Shown: positions 51,390 through 59,808 of the stretch, one piece after another
Position numbering within the stretch: the first letter of the stretch is position 1
How the letters are laid out: the number at the start of each line of letters is the position of its first letter
Source: Ralstonia sp. A12
GTDB taxonomy: Bacteria > Pseudomonadota > Gammaproteobacteria > Burkholderiales > Burkholderiaceae
Direction of reading: 5' to 3'
Assembly: GCF_000801955.1 (NCBI RefSeq)
Contig: NZ_JSZO01000002.1
Coordinates: forward strand, 310,001-374,000
DNA: 64,000 bases
Made by a program: the position numbers and the translations under genes
Notes under the pieces: model-generated
The model's input: the letters and a program-made list of their open reading frames with translations, nothing else
The model's database searches: none
What the model was told of the DNA's origin: nothing

Positions 51390-53639
51390 ATGCGTATTCG
51401 AAATCTTGAAGCACTGGCGGGTGGTGGCGCGCAGCATCAACCGGCATCTGTGTCTGGCGATGCGGGTGCGGCAACGCTGGATCGCCGCAGTTTCCTGAAA
51501 CTCACTTCGCTGGCGGGCGGTGGTCTTGCGCTTGGCATCGCGCCGGTGCTGGCAAGCGCGCAGGACGCGAAAGCCAAACCGCCTTCGCCGCCGCAGGCAT
51601 TCATCATCATCGCGCCGGACAACACGGTGACGGTGGCCGTCAACCGTCTCGAGTTCGGCCAGGGCGTGCACACCGCGTTGCCGATGGCGCTGGCTGAAGA
51701 GCTCGACGTCGACTGGCGCAACGTGCGCGGCATGCTCGCGCCGGCAGCGGATCCGTACAAGGACCCGGGCTTCGGCATCCAGATGACGGGCGGTTCCACT
51801 GCGCTGAACCACTCGTTCCAGCAGTACCGTGAACTGGGTGCACGTGCGCGTGCCATGCTGATCTCGGCCGCCGCCGAGCGTTGGAAGGTGGAGCCTTCCA
51901 CCTGCCAGACGGCCAACGGCGTGATCACCTCGGGCAGCAACCGTGCAACGTATGGTGAACTGGCGCAAGCCGCGATGGCACTGCCAGTGCCGGCGCAGGT
52001 CACGCTGAAGGACCCGTCGCAGTTCCGCATTGTCGGCAAGCCCACGCCGCGTCTGGATGCGCGCGCCAAGCTCGACAGCTCGCTCAAATTCGGTCTCGAC
52101 ACGCGTCTGCCGAACATGAAGGTGGCCGTGCTGGCCCGTCCGCCGCGCTTTGGCGGCAAGGTGGCCAAGTACGACGCAGCTGCAGCCAAGGCCGTGAAGG
52201 GCGTGGTCGATGTGCTGGAGATTCCGACCGATCGTGGCGGCAAGGGCGTGGCCGTCGTCGCCGACGGCTACTGGCCGGCCAAGCAGGGCCGCGACGCGCT
52301 GCAGGCCACGTGGGAAGACGCTGGCTCGACCGTGTCCACGCCGGCGCTGATGGCGGAATACAAGAAGCTTGCTGGCCAGCCAGGTGCGGTAGCCAAGACC
52401 GCTGACGTGAGCGGCATTCAATCCGCGGCCAAGCGTATCCAGGCTGACTACGAGTTCCCGTATCTCGCCCACGCGCCGATGGAACCGTTGAACTGCACGA
52501 TCGACGTGCAGAAAGACGGCGGCAAGATCAGCGGCGCGAAGGTGTGGGTCGGCTCGCAGTTCCAGACCATCGACCAGGGCGCGATTGCCAAGGTGTTGGG
52601 CGTGTCGCCCGAGAAGGTGGAGCTGAACACGATGATGGCGGGCGGCGGTTTCGGGCGGCGCGCGGTTCCTACCTCGGACTATCTGACGGAAGCGGCCAAC
52701 GTGGCCAAAGCCTACGCGGCAGCCGGCCACAACGGCCCCGTCAAGGTGATCTGGAGCCGTGAAGACGACATTCGCGGCGGCTACTACCGCCCGATGCATC
52801 TGCACCGCGTTGATGTGGGTGTCGACAACAGCGGCAAGGTGGTCGGCTGGAATCATGTGATCGTCGGTCAGTCGATTCTGAAGGGCACGCCGTTCGAGGC
52901 GTTCATGGTCAAGAACGGTGTGGACGAGACCATGGTCGAGGGCGTGATCGAGAACGACTACGGCTTCCCGATGCAGCTGACGGTGCACCATCCCGACGTG
53001 AACGTGCCGGTGCTGTGGTGGCGCTCGGTTGGTCACACGCATACGGCGTTCGTGATGGAAACGATGGTCGACGAGGTGGCGCATGCTGCCAAGCAAGACC
53101 CGGTGGCCTTCCGTCTGGCACGTTTCAACGACAAGGAGCACGCACGCCACCGCGCTGCGCTGCAACTGGCCGTTGACAAGTCCGGCTACGGCAAGCGCAA
53201 GCTGCCCAAGGGCCAGGCTTGGGGCGTGGCAGTGCACGCATCGTTCGAGTCGGTGGTGGCATATGTGGTGGAGGTGTCGGTCGACAAGGGCAAACCGCGC
53301 GTGCATCGTGTGACAGCTGGGGTGCATGCCAACCGTGTGGTCAACCCGATGGGTGCGGAGGCGCAGATCCAGGGTGCCTGCGTGTTCGGCTTGGGGATGA
53401 TCCAGCCGGGCTTTGCCATCGACATCGAAAACGGTGCGACCAAGAACAGCAACTTCCCCGACTACCCGCCCGTGCGCATGCCGGACGCGCCGCCGGTGAA
53501 CGTGTTCTTCGTGCCGTCGGAAGACAACCCGACGGGTCTGGGCGAACCCGGTACGCCGCCGATTGCACCGGCCGTGGCCAACGCGGTGTTTGCGTTGACG
53601 GGCAAGCGACATCGTAAGTTGCCGTTCGATACGGTGTGA
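51390..53639 (+). CDS. Molybdopterin-binding subunit of xanthine-dehydrogenase family (IorB-like, Tat-exported)
   Basis: A 749-residue large subunit. A twin-arginine-like signal (DRRSFLKLTSLAGGGLALG, about 31-49) points to export with its small partner. Later motifs include LEFGQGVHTALPMALAEEL, MAGGGFGRRAVP and GEPGTPPIAPAVANAVF with the usual C-terminal Glu of the active site (GLGEPGTPP). It should bind molybdopterin cytosine dinucleotide and hydroxylate an N-heterocycle or oxidise an aldehyde. It starts 20 bases after the iron-sulfur gene; a longer frame was rejected. A MocA-like gene 0.6 kb downstream could supply the cofactor. Confidence 0.92.
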   Translation: MRIRNLEALAGGGAQHQPASVSGDAGAATLDRRSFLKLTSLAGGGLALGIAPVLASAQDAKAKPPSPPQAFIIIAPDNTVTVAVNRLEFGQGVHTALPMALAEELDVDWRNVRGMLAPAADPYKDPGFGIQMTGGSTALNHSFQQYRELGARARAMLISAAAERWKVEPSTCQTANGVITSGSNRATYGELAQAAMALPVPAQVTLKDPSQFRIVGKPTPRLDARAKLDSSLKFGLDTRLPNMKVAVLARPPRFGGKVAKYDAAAAKAVKGVVDVLEIPTDRGGKGVAVVADGYWPAKQGRDALQATWEDAGSTVSTPALMAEYKKLAGQPGAVAKTADVSGIQSAAKRIQADYEFPYLAHAPMEPLNCTIDVQKDGGKISGAKVWVGSQFQTIDQGAIAKVLGVSPEKVELNTMMAGGGFGRRAVPTSDYLTEAANVAKAYAAAGHNGPVKVIWSREDDIRGGYYRPMHLHRVDVGVDNSGKVVGWNHVIVGQSILKGTPFEAFMVKNGVDETMVEGVIENDYGFPMQLTVHHPDVNVPVLWWRSVGHTHTAFVMETMVDEVAHAAKQDPVAFRLARFNDKEHARHRAALQLAVDKSGYGKRKLPKGQAWGVAVHASFESVVAYVVEVSVDKGKPRVHRVTAGVHANRVVNPMGAEAQIQGACVFGLGMIQPGFAIDIENGATKNSNFPDYPPVRMPDAPPVNVFFVPSEDNPTGLGEPGTPPIAPAVANAVFALTGKRHRKLPFDTV

Positions 53640-53665
53640 TGATCATCGTCGCGTGATGCGATTGG

Positions 53666-53698
53666 AGCCGGCATGCAGCAATGTGTGCCGGCTTTTTT
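53666..53698 (+). terminator. Intrinsic terminator after iorB-like gene
   Basis: AGCCGGCA (53666-53673) pairs with TGCCGGCT (53686-53693), followed by six T. Confidence 0.9.
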
Positions 53699-53787
53699 GT
53701 TTTGGCGCGTATTCTTGGCGGACCGCTTCTTGCGTTCGCGCTTGTGTTGTCCCGTTGTTCGCTGTTCACCCACCGGAGGAGCACGTC

Positions 53788-54222
53788 ATGGCATTGAACA
53801 TCCTGTACACCGCCCACGCCACCGCCACAGGCGGCCGTAACGGCCACACGCAAACCGAAGATGGCCAGGTCTCGCATGATCTGTCGGTCCCGAAGTCGAT
53901 GGGCGGCCCCGGCAAACCCAATACGACCACACCGGAAGATCTGTTTGCTGCGGGCTATGCAGCGTGCTTCGGCTCAGCGTGCGACTTTGTCGCCAAGAGC
54001 ATGCTCAAGCTCAACCCGAGCAGCATCGAGATCCGTTGCGACGTGGGTATCGGCACGCGTTCCGAAGGCGGTTTTGGCCTGAAGGTCGGGCTGACCGCGC
54101 GCGTTGGCGGCCTGTCTCAAGCCGATGCCGAGGCGCTGGTGGCCAAGGCGCACGAGGTGTGCCCCTATTCCAACGCCACGCGCAACAACGTGGAAGTCAC
54201 GCTCAAGACCGAGGTGGTTTGA
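53788..54222 (+). CDS. Organic hydroperoxide resistance protein (second Ohr)
   Basis: A 144-residue Ohr-type peroxidase. Catalytic Cys60 (GYAACFGSA) and Cys125 (CPYSNA), Arg17 and Glu50 are in place. ATG 53788 has GGAGGAG upstream. It differs from the ohr product at 4192 at many positions (for example ATATGGRNGHTQTEDG versus VHVTGGRDGQAQSNDD), so the two are old paralogues. Its stop overlaps the MocA-like start (TGATG), so the pair is co-translated, an unusual partnership. Confidence 0.92.
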   Translation: MALNILYTAHATATGGRNGHTQTEDGQVSHDLSVPKSMGGPGKPNTTTPEDLFAAGYAACFGSACDFVAKSMLKLNPSSIEIRCDVGIGTRSEGGFGLKVGLTARVGGLSQADAEALVAKAHEVCPYSNATRNNVEVTLKTEVV

Positions 54223-54827
54223 TGCACAAGCGGCCCGTTGCTGGTGCTGTTGTTGGTGTGCTGCTGGCTGCGGGCCGCGGCAGCCGGTTTGACCCGGCCG
54301 GTGTGGCCAACAAGCTGCTCGCCGCGCTGCCCGATGGCACGCCTGTCGCCGTACAGGCTGCGCGGCATCTGCAGCAAGCCGTGGGTGATGTCGTGGCTGT
54401 GGTGCCGGCTGCTGACACCCATGGCGCGCAGGTTGAACGGCTGGCCGTGTTGCTGGCCGACGCCGGTTGCACAGTCCTGCGATGCCCGGCGGCGGCCAAC
54501 GGCATGGGTGCCAGCCTGGCCGCAGGCGTGGCTGCACGTCCTGACGCGGGCGGCTGGGTCATCGCCCTGGCCGACATGCCGTGGATTGCGCCTGAGACCA
54601 TCGCTCAAGTTGCGCACGCACTCGACGCACACCATTGTGTCGCGCCATTCCACGCGGGGCAGCGTGGTCACCCCATTGGTTTCGGCGCTGATTTCTTCGC
54701 CGGTCTGACCACGCTCGACGGCGATGAAGGTGCGCGGCGCTTGATTGATCCCGCCGCGCTCATCCGCATCGACAGCAACGATGCCGGCATCCTGCGTGAC
54801 GTCGATACCCCTGCTGATCTGGCGTAA
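54222..54827 (+). CDS. MocA-like nucleotidyltransferase (probable molybdopterin cytidylyltransferase)
   Basis: A 201-residue MobA-like NTP transferase. The nucleotide-binding loop LLAAGRGSRFDPAG (about 14-27) with Lys of NKLLAALPDG and the Mg2+ Asp in ALADMPWIAP are typical, and GHPIGFG is the usual later motif. MocA proteins add CMP to molybdopterin for xanthine-dehydrogenase-family enzymes. An iorAB-like pair lies just upstream, which supports the MocA call over MobA. The start overlaps the Ohr stop. Confidence 0.82.
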   Translation: MHKRPVAGAVVGVLLAAGRGSRFDPAGVANKLLAALPDGTPVAVQAARHLQQAVGDVVAVVPAADTHGAQVERLAVLLADAGCTVLRCPAAANGMGASLAAGVAARPDAGGWVIALADMPWIAPETIAQVAHALDAHHCVAPFHAGQRGHPIGFGADFFAGLTTLDGDEGARRLIDPAALIRIDSNDAGILRDVDTPADLA

Positions 54828-54908
54828 TGCCCCGTGAGGGGCGCGTGGGTTTTGGACGCGGGGCAAGGTACAACGCGGGACTAGCTGGGGGCTCCGTCCC
54901 GATCAGTG

Positions 54909-55922
54909 TCACGCGTCGATTGGATTGGCGGCGCGCGCAAACCGTAGTTGGTATTCCCGGGGCGACAGGCCAGTTTTGCGCTTGAACAGCTGCCGGAAGG
55001 TGCTGACGTCGCCGTAGCCGACGCGATCACTCACCTGGTCGACACCGATGGGTCTGGATTCCAGCAGCGTTTTTGCGACTTCAATGCGGAGATTCTGCAG
55101 ATACTCCAACGGCGGCATGCCCACTGCCTGCTTGAATCGACGGTTCAGCGTTCGTTCGCTGACAGCGAGATCGGCTGCAAGCGCATGGAGTTGAACGCCG
55201 TCTTCAAGTGTCGATTCCATATGCTGCTGCGCGCGCGCGACGAGCGCATCGGTGTGCCCATGCTCGCCGAGGAGCTTTGCATACGGAGCCTGTGCAGTCC
55301 GACTGGTATCGATCAGCAGCATCTTTGCGGTCATTGCGGCGACTCTTTCGCCGGCAAATGTTTCGATCAGCCGTACCGCGAGATTGAGATACGACGTGAC
55401 CGCGCCGCTCGAAAGAATTCTGTCCTGCATGGTTAGAACTTCTTGGGCCCGCAGTCGCACGCCCGGATAACGTTGTGCGAAGTCTGCGGATTTTGCCCAG
55501 TGTGTTGTGGCAATGCGGCCATCGAGCAAACCGGTTTCGGCAAGCAGGTAGTTGGCGGTGCAGTACGCGGCAACCACGGCGCCGGCTTTGTGCTGGCTGC
55601 GGATCGCAGAGCGGAGCGCGTTCAGCAGATCCTTGCGCGTGAGGAATGTCTCCATGTCGGAGACGAATGGCGCGGTCAGCAGAATGGCGTCCGCGCGCTT
55701 GCGCCCATCGATCTTGCCGTCCACGGCAATGCGCTGTCCTGATGCGGCTTTGACAGGCTGTCCGTCAATCGATTCGACCCGCCAAGTGAACCTGGTGGAA
55801 TGGCCGCCCTCCCGCATGGGCGCCTGATCCATCAAATGGTTGGCCGCGTTAAAAACGTCGATGGGGCCAGCGACGCCAGAGGCCAGGATGCCGTCGTAGA
55901 CCCAGATTCGGATGGTAGTCAC
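54909..55922 (-). CDS. GlxA-type AraC regulator (DJ-1/PfpI domain + AraC HTH)
   Basis: A 337-residue regulator from a GTG start with no strong ribosome site. The DJ-1/PfpI-like domain (about 1-195) contains AYCTANYLLAETGLLDG at the elbow, where Cys is present. The AraC HTH domain (about 225-330) has ALAADLAVSERTLNRRFKQA and GYGDVSTFRQLFKRKTGLSPREY. It is divergent from the tautomerase/MFS/cupin/VOC operon, its likely target, and differs clearly from the relative at 6935. A small TGGCA-ATTC-TGCCA palindrome (55949-55962) lies between them. Confidence 0.9.
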   Translation of the reverse strand: MTTIRIWVYDGILASGVAGPIDVFNAANHLMDQAPMREGGHSTRFTWRVESIDGQPVKAASGQRIAVDGKIDGRKRADAILLTAPFVSDMETFLTRKDLLNALRSAIRSQHKAGAVVAAYCTANYLLAETGLLDGRIATTHWAKSADFAQRYPGVRLRAQEVLTMQDRILSSGAVTSYLNLAVRLIETFAGERVAAMTAKMLLIDTSRTAQAPYAKLLGEHGHTDALVARAQQHMESTLEDGVQLHALAADLAVSERTLNRRFKQAVGMPPLEYLQNLRIEVAKTLLESRPIGVDQVSDRVGYGDVSTFRQLFKRKTGLSPREYQLRFARAANPIDA

Positions 55923-55948
55923 CTGTGTGTCCGATATCCAACAAAGAA

Positions 55949-55962
55949 TGGCAATTCTGCCA
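55949..55962. promoter_or_regulatory. Short palindrome in divergent promoter of GlxA-type regulator
   Basis: TGGCA-ATTC-TGCCA, with perfect 5-bp arms, lies 26 bp from the regulator start and 65 bp from the tautomerase start. It is short and could be chance. Confidence 0.3.
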
Positions 55963-56027
55963 CTCCCGTTGCGCCTCGTAAATTCCGAAGATGGTCATCT
56001 CAAGACAGCTGAGGAAGGAGAAATACG

Positions 56028-56564
56028 ATGCCGATGATCGACGCACTGATCCCTGAAAGCGCCCTGACCCCGCAGGCGGAGGCCCGCCTGTTCAAGGAGC
56101 TCTCGGACATCCTGATCGAGGCGGAGGGCTACCGTTCCGACAACAAGATTGCGCAGAGCGTCACGGTGCTCAATCTCCATCGGCCGGCGGCCGTGTACGT
56201 GGGAGGCGAGCCGTCGAAGTTGCCGCGCTATCGGATCATTCCCACAGTGCCAGAGGGGCAATACTCAGACGAATCGCGCAAGACGCTCGTGAGGCGAATC
56301 ACGGAAGCTGTGGCGCGCGCTGAGAACGGCACGTTCGAGGACGTTGCAACACGCGTCTGGGTCTTCCCTACGGAGATTCCGGATGGCCAGTGGGGCAGTC
56401 GCGGCCTCATTCGTTCGGTGGCCGACATCCATGCCATGCTCGTTGACGATCCTGAACAGTGGCGTGTCGGATCGGAGCGTTTGGCGCGCAAGCGGCGTGA
56501 AGACGCACGCGTTATGCTGGAGTCCGCCCTGGACGCCGTTTGCATTGGAACTGCCAAGGCCTAG
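56028..56564 (+). CDS. Tautomerase-like protein (4-OT superfamily)
   Basis: A 178-residue protein starting MPMIDALIPESAL. After Met removal, Pro would be N-terminal, as in tautomerase-superfamily enzymes that use Pro1 as base. A second half (about 70-165) includes YRIIPTVPEGQYSDESRKTLVRR and RVWVFPTEIPDGQWGSRG, suggesting a fused two-motif form larger than the 62-residue 4-OT. It could isomerise or dehalogenate an unsaturated acid. GGAAGGAG precedes the ATG. It is the first gene of the operon. The family call rests mainly on the Pro and the overall pattern. Confidence 0.6.
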   Translation: MPMIDALIPESALTPQAEARLFKELSDILIEAEGYRSDNKIAQSVTVLNLHRPAAVYVGGEPSKLPRYRIIPTVPEGQYSDESRKTLVRRITEAVARAENGTFEDVATRVWVFPTEIPDGQWGSRGLIRSVADIHAMLVDDPEQWRVGSERLARKRREDARVMLESALDAVCIGTAKA

Positions 56565-56611
56565 TTCGCAGCGCCCCTTTGTCAGAACCGACTCTGTCAA
56601 ATCCGCCGCCC

Positions 56612-58009
56612 ATGCCAACGACTGCCGAAATCATTGAATCCAGCGAAGACGGATTCGACATACCGCGACGCCATTTTGCAGCGGCCGCCATCCTGATCGG
56701 CGTGCTCATGTCGGCGTTGGACAGTTCGATCGTCAACATCGCGCTGCCGACCATCGCAACAGATCTTGGCGTCAGTGCAGCCTCTGTCATCTGGGTGGCG
56801 AATGGCTATCAGGTGGCCAGCGCGGCGGCCATGCTGACGTGCGCGTCGCTCGGTTCAAGAGTTGGCGAAAGGCGTTTCTATACGGCAGGGCTGGTGCTGT
56901 TCACGGTCGCGTCTCTGGGCTGCGGGCTGGCATCGACGTTCAACATGCTGGTCGTCATGCGGGTCCTCCAGGGCATCAGCTACGCGGTCCTGATCAGCGT
57001 CGGCTATGGCCTCTACCGGGTGATCTTCCCACCCAGTTCCCTGGGGACCGTCTTCGGCTTGAATGCCCTGGTGTTTGCGGTAGGAACGGCGCTTGGCCCG
57101 GCATTGGGCGGGCTCATCGTCTCCTATGCGTCGTGGCCATGGCTGTTCTACATCAACATCCCGCTTGGCATCGCGGCCATCGCGTTCTCAGCCATGGCTC
57201 TGGGGGCGGACACGCACAAGGAGCGCGGTTTCGACTTGTTTGGCGCCATGACCTCTGCTGCGGCGTTTGGTCTTTTTGCGCTTGCCGTCGACCAGATCGG
57301 GCGGTGGAGCAACCGTACCGTTGTCGCGCTTGTTGTCCTATCCGCCGTGCTGGTGTGTGTGTTCGTCGTCGGCCAGACCCGGGCCAGGCATCCGCTTCTG
57401 CCTTTGGATATTTTCAGGTCGCGCCGGTACACATTTGCCGTGCTGACATCGGTCACGATGTTCGTTTCACAGGGGATTGCGCTGGTTGCGCTGCCGTTCG
57501 TGCTGCAGCACACCTACGCCTACAGCGTTCTGAAATCCGCCTTGGTATTCACGCCTTGGCCGATGGCGGTCGCGCTGTGCGCCCCAGTTGCCGGTCGGCT
57601 GACGAACCGCCTGAATGCGACGCAGGTCTCCAGCATGGGGGTCTTGATGTTCTGTCTGGGGCTGGGCTCTCTCGTCCTGCTCCCTGAACACCCGGCGGTT
57701 GAGGATTTCCTGTGGCGTGTGGCGCTCTGCGGGATGGGGTACGGCTTCTTCCTTCCGCCAAACAACAAGGAAATGTTTGCTAACGCGGCCAAGAACCGGA
57801 CGGCCACTGTATCGGGCGTGCTCTCAACGGCAAGAACCACGGGCCAATCCATTGGCGCCGCCCTGGTCGCCGTGGTGATTGCACTGGTGGGCGGCATGCA
57901 CGGCGGTGCCGATGGCCAGTTCGCCGTGTACGTATTTACGTTGGCTTGCGCGATTTCTGCGCTCTCGTTTCTCGCCAGCATGGCGCGCGTTTACCGGCAG
58001 CGAGAGTGA
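56612..58009 (+). CDS. MFS drug-efflux transporter, DHA2 (EmrB/QacA) type
   Basis: A 465-residue permease with about fourteen helices. The N-terminal motif LMSALDSSIVNIALPTIATDLG is the DHA2 hallmark (motif D1), with loop 2-3 GSRVGERRFYTAGLVLF and motif C-like ALGPALGGLIVSYASWPWLFYIN. It should export toxic organics by proton antiport. Start 56612 lies 48 bases after the tautomerase stop; an in-frame upstream ATG overlaps that gene and was rejected. It sits in the operon tautomerase-MFS-cupin-VOC under the GlxA-type regulator. Confidence 0.9.
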   Translation: MPTTAEIIESSEDGFDIPRRHFAAAAILIGVLMSALDSSIVNIALPTIATDLGVSAASVIWVANGYQVASAAAMLTCASLGSRVGERRFYTAGLVLFTVASLGCGLASTFNMLVVMRVLQGISYAVLISVGYGLYRVIFPPSSLGTVFGLNALVFAVGTALGPALGGLIVSYASWPWLFYINIPLGIAAIAFSAMALGADTHKERGFDLFGAMTSAAAFGLFALAVDQIGRWSNRTVVALVVLSAVLVCVFVVGQTRARHPLLPLDIFRSRRYTFAVLTSVTMFVSQGIALVALPFVLQHTYAYSVLKSALVFTPWPMAVALCAPVAGRLTNRLNATQVSSMGVLMFCLGLGSLVLLPEHPAVEDFLWRVALCGMGYGFFLPPNNKEMFANAAKNRTATVSGVLSTARTTGQSIGAALVAVVIALVGGMHGGADGQFAVYVFTLACAISALSFLASMARVYRQRE

Positions 58010-58096
58010 GTGTCGCCAACGCAGACTGTTCCCGATGCACGAGCCGCAACCCCATGGCGATCGAACGTCGCCATTTCTATTTTCGACATCCCCACC

Positions 58097-58462
58097 ATGA
58101 ACGACAAGATCTCCGCCGTCTCTTTCGAAACATCAGAACACTACGTATGGGGTACCGTCTGTGACGGTTGGCATCTGCTCAAGCAACCGGATCTGAGTGT
58201 GATCCAGGAACGTGTTCCGCCAGGTGCGGGAGAAACACCGCATTTTCATACAAAGGCAAGGCAGTTCTTCTACGTTCTGTCGGGTACGGCGACGCTGCAG
58301 TTTGAAACGCATTCAGTCACATTCGGCGCAGGCGAAGGCGTCCATGTTGAACCTGGGGTCCGCCATCGATTCGCCAACACGTCGGAGGAGGATGTCGTGT
58401 TCCTGGTCATCTCGTCGCCGCCGACCGCGAGCGATCGAACCAACCTCACAACATCACTTTGA
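58097..58462 (+). CDS. Cupin-domain protein
   Basis: A 121-residue single cupin. Motif 1 is GETPHFHTKARQFFYVLSG, with two His and a Gln where Glu is usual. Motif 2 is GEGVHVEPGVRHRFAN, with the His ligand present. It may bind a metal and act as an isomerase or dioxygenase, or simply sense or bind a compound. ATG 58097 was chosen as the start in a frame that opens earlier. The gene is 88 bases after the MFS stop. Confidence 0.85.
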   Translation: MNDKISAVSFETSEHYVWGTVCDGWHLLKQPDLSVIQERVPPGAGETPHFHTKARQFFYVLSGTATLQFETHSVTFGAGEGVHVEPGVRHRFANTSEEDVVFLVISSPPTASDRTNLTTSL

Positions 58463-58531
58463 ATCCTGTCGCAGGCGGATTGGATTACTTTGCCCGAGCT
58501 GATTCAGGCGGGCGCAACGGGAGTACATGCA

Positions 58532-58927
58532 ATGCAGCTACTTGACCATGTGTCGATCGGTGTTCCGGACATTGAGGAAGCGCGGCACTTCTACGACGCG
58601 ATCATGACCGCACTGGGCGCAAGCAAGGTCTATGACCGGCCCACCGCACTCGGTTACGGCGAGCGTTGCTCAGCTGACGATACCGTCTCGACCTTCCTGG
58701 CCGTGTATCTGGATCCTAGCGACATCGGGACGAACAAACGGCACTGGTGTTTCAAGGCGCCGTCTCGTGAACACGTGGATGCCTTTTTCCACGCAGGGCT
58801 CGCGGCTGGCGGGCATTCAGACGGAGCCGCTGGCTTGAGGCCCCATTACCACCCTCACTACTATGCGGCGTTCCTGGTTGACCCGGCGGGCAACCGTGTT
58901 GAGGCTGTGTGCCACGCGGCCGCGTAA
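58532..58927 (+). CDS. VOC (glyoxalase/bleomycin-resistance) family protein
   Basis: A 131-residue VOC protein. First module: LLDHVSIGVPDIEEARHFYDAIM; C-terminal module: HPHYYAAFLVDPAGNRVEAVCHA with metal-type His and Glu. Members bind, isomerise or add thiols to small molecules and often give resistance to antibiotics. It is 69 bases after the cupin gene, the last of the operon. ATG 58532 fits the family start better than the longer frame. Confidence 0.88.
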   Translation: MQLLDHVSIGVPDIEEARHFYDAIMTALGASKVYDRPTALGYGERCSADDTVSTFLAVYLDPSDIGTNKRHWCFKAPSREHVDAFFHAGLAAGGHSDGAAGLRPHYHPHYYAAFLVDPAGNRVEAVCHAAA

Positions 58928-59548
58928 GAAAAGCAAGCTCTGGCCGCAGCATCCCTTCAATGTGATCGGCCAAGTCGATCCAAGTCCTTTTCGCCGCATC
59001 GAAGCATCGTAGTCAGCTTGCCGTAGCTTCGTCCCTTGAGCGAACCGGGGTTGGGTTTTGCTGGAAGCCTTTGGCCGCTGGGGAGGGGGCAGGTCAGTTT
59101 GTCGCAGTTGCACAATTTGTTCACAACAAGCCCCAAATCGCCTGCGAAACCGGCTGCAACTGCCTGACGCACAAGGATTTGTTGCACGATGTAACGACCA
59201 TGCTCGATGTGGATAACTTTCGCCCGGCGCGTGCGTTTTACGTTGTCGACACGTTTGCAGGAATCCGTCAAGCCCGTTGTCATGTCAACGGTTTGCGGCA
59301 TGGCGGGTTATGCACAGAACATGTGGATAAGTCTGTGGGAAACGTTGTCCGACCCGCGTGGCGACAGGCTTTGGTCGGCATTGCTCGGGGATTTGGCACA
59401 CCCGTCGTGTTGACATGATGCGCTTCTTGCAACGCTTGATTACAACCCGAAACAGAATGTCAGGCGCTCTTCGACCAGACTCCCCATACGCGACAACGGC
59501 GATCACGATGATCACGGGTCGCGACCGACGCATTTGAAGGAGAAGAAC
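58928..59548. other. Intergenic region with DnaA-box cluster
   Basis: About 620 bases without a convincing gene. Short frames on both strands (for example 59071-59418 and 58957-59301) have no family pattern. Three perfect DnaA boxes and a near match lie in it, and a possible promoter TTGACA near 59410 faces the lipoprotein gene. Confidence 0.6.
59208..59330. promoter_or_regulatory. Cluster of three consensus DnaA boxes
   Basis: TGTGGATAA at 59208-59216, TTATGCACA at 59308-59316 and TGTGGATAA at 59322-59330 are exact matches to TTATNCACA on one strand or the other. TTGTTCACA near 59118 has one mismatch. No dnaA, rep or parAB gene is in the window, so this is not a recognisable replication origin; a DnaA-binding or titration site, or a secondary site near an origin, is possible. 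Confidence 0.65.
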
Positions 59549-59752
59549 ATGGTTCGGGTACTGACGATTTTTCTGGCGGCTGCCACGGTGCTGACGGCAA
59601 CGGGTTGTGCCGACATGACGGCACGTCAACGCAACACCGCCATCGGTGCAGGTGTGGGCGGGCTGGCCGGTGCCGCGCTGATCGGCGGCCCTGGCGCAAC
59701 GCTGGGTGGTGCCGCACTGGGCGGCCTGGTGGGCAACGTATCGACGCGTTGA
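59549..59752 (+). CDS. Small glycine-zipper lipoprotein (OsmB-like)
   Basis: A 67-residue lipoprotein. The signal peptide ends in a lipobox LTATGC with Cys20, then ADMTARQRNT and a glycine-zipper segment (about 36-62: GAGVGGLAGAALIGG and GGAALGGLVG) that may span or pack in the membrane. GAAGGAG precedes the ATG. Relatives are induced by osmotic or envelope stress. It ends before a terminator shared with the PDE gene. Confidence 0.85.
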   Translation: MVRVLTIFLAAATVLTATGCADMTARQRNTAIGAGVGGLAGAALIGGPGATLGGAALGGLVGNVSTR

Positions 59753-59774
59753 TACGCTGATACGCATTTGGAAG

Positions 59775-59808
59775 CGGCCCCGGGGTGAGAACCTCGGGGC
59801 CGTTTTTT
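59775..59808 (+). terminator. Intrinsic terminator after the small lipoprotein gene
   Basis: CGGCCCCG (59775-59782) pairs with CGGGGCCG (59795-59802), followed by six T. The T-run overlaps the stop codon of the convergent PDE gene. Confidence 0.9.

Noticed and set aside
59208-59330. Replication origin
   Set aside because: DnaA boxes are present, but there is no dnaA, rep, parAB or AT-rich unwinding element with them in the window.
59071-59418. Open frame over the DnaA-box cluster
   Set aside because: No family pattern, no good ribosome site, competing frame on the other strand, and the DNA motifs explain the conservation-like signal better.
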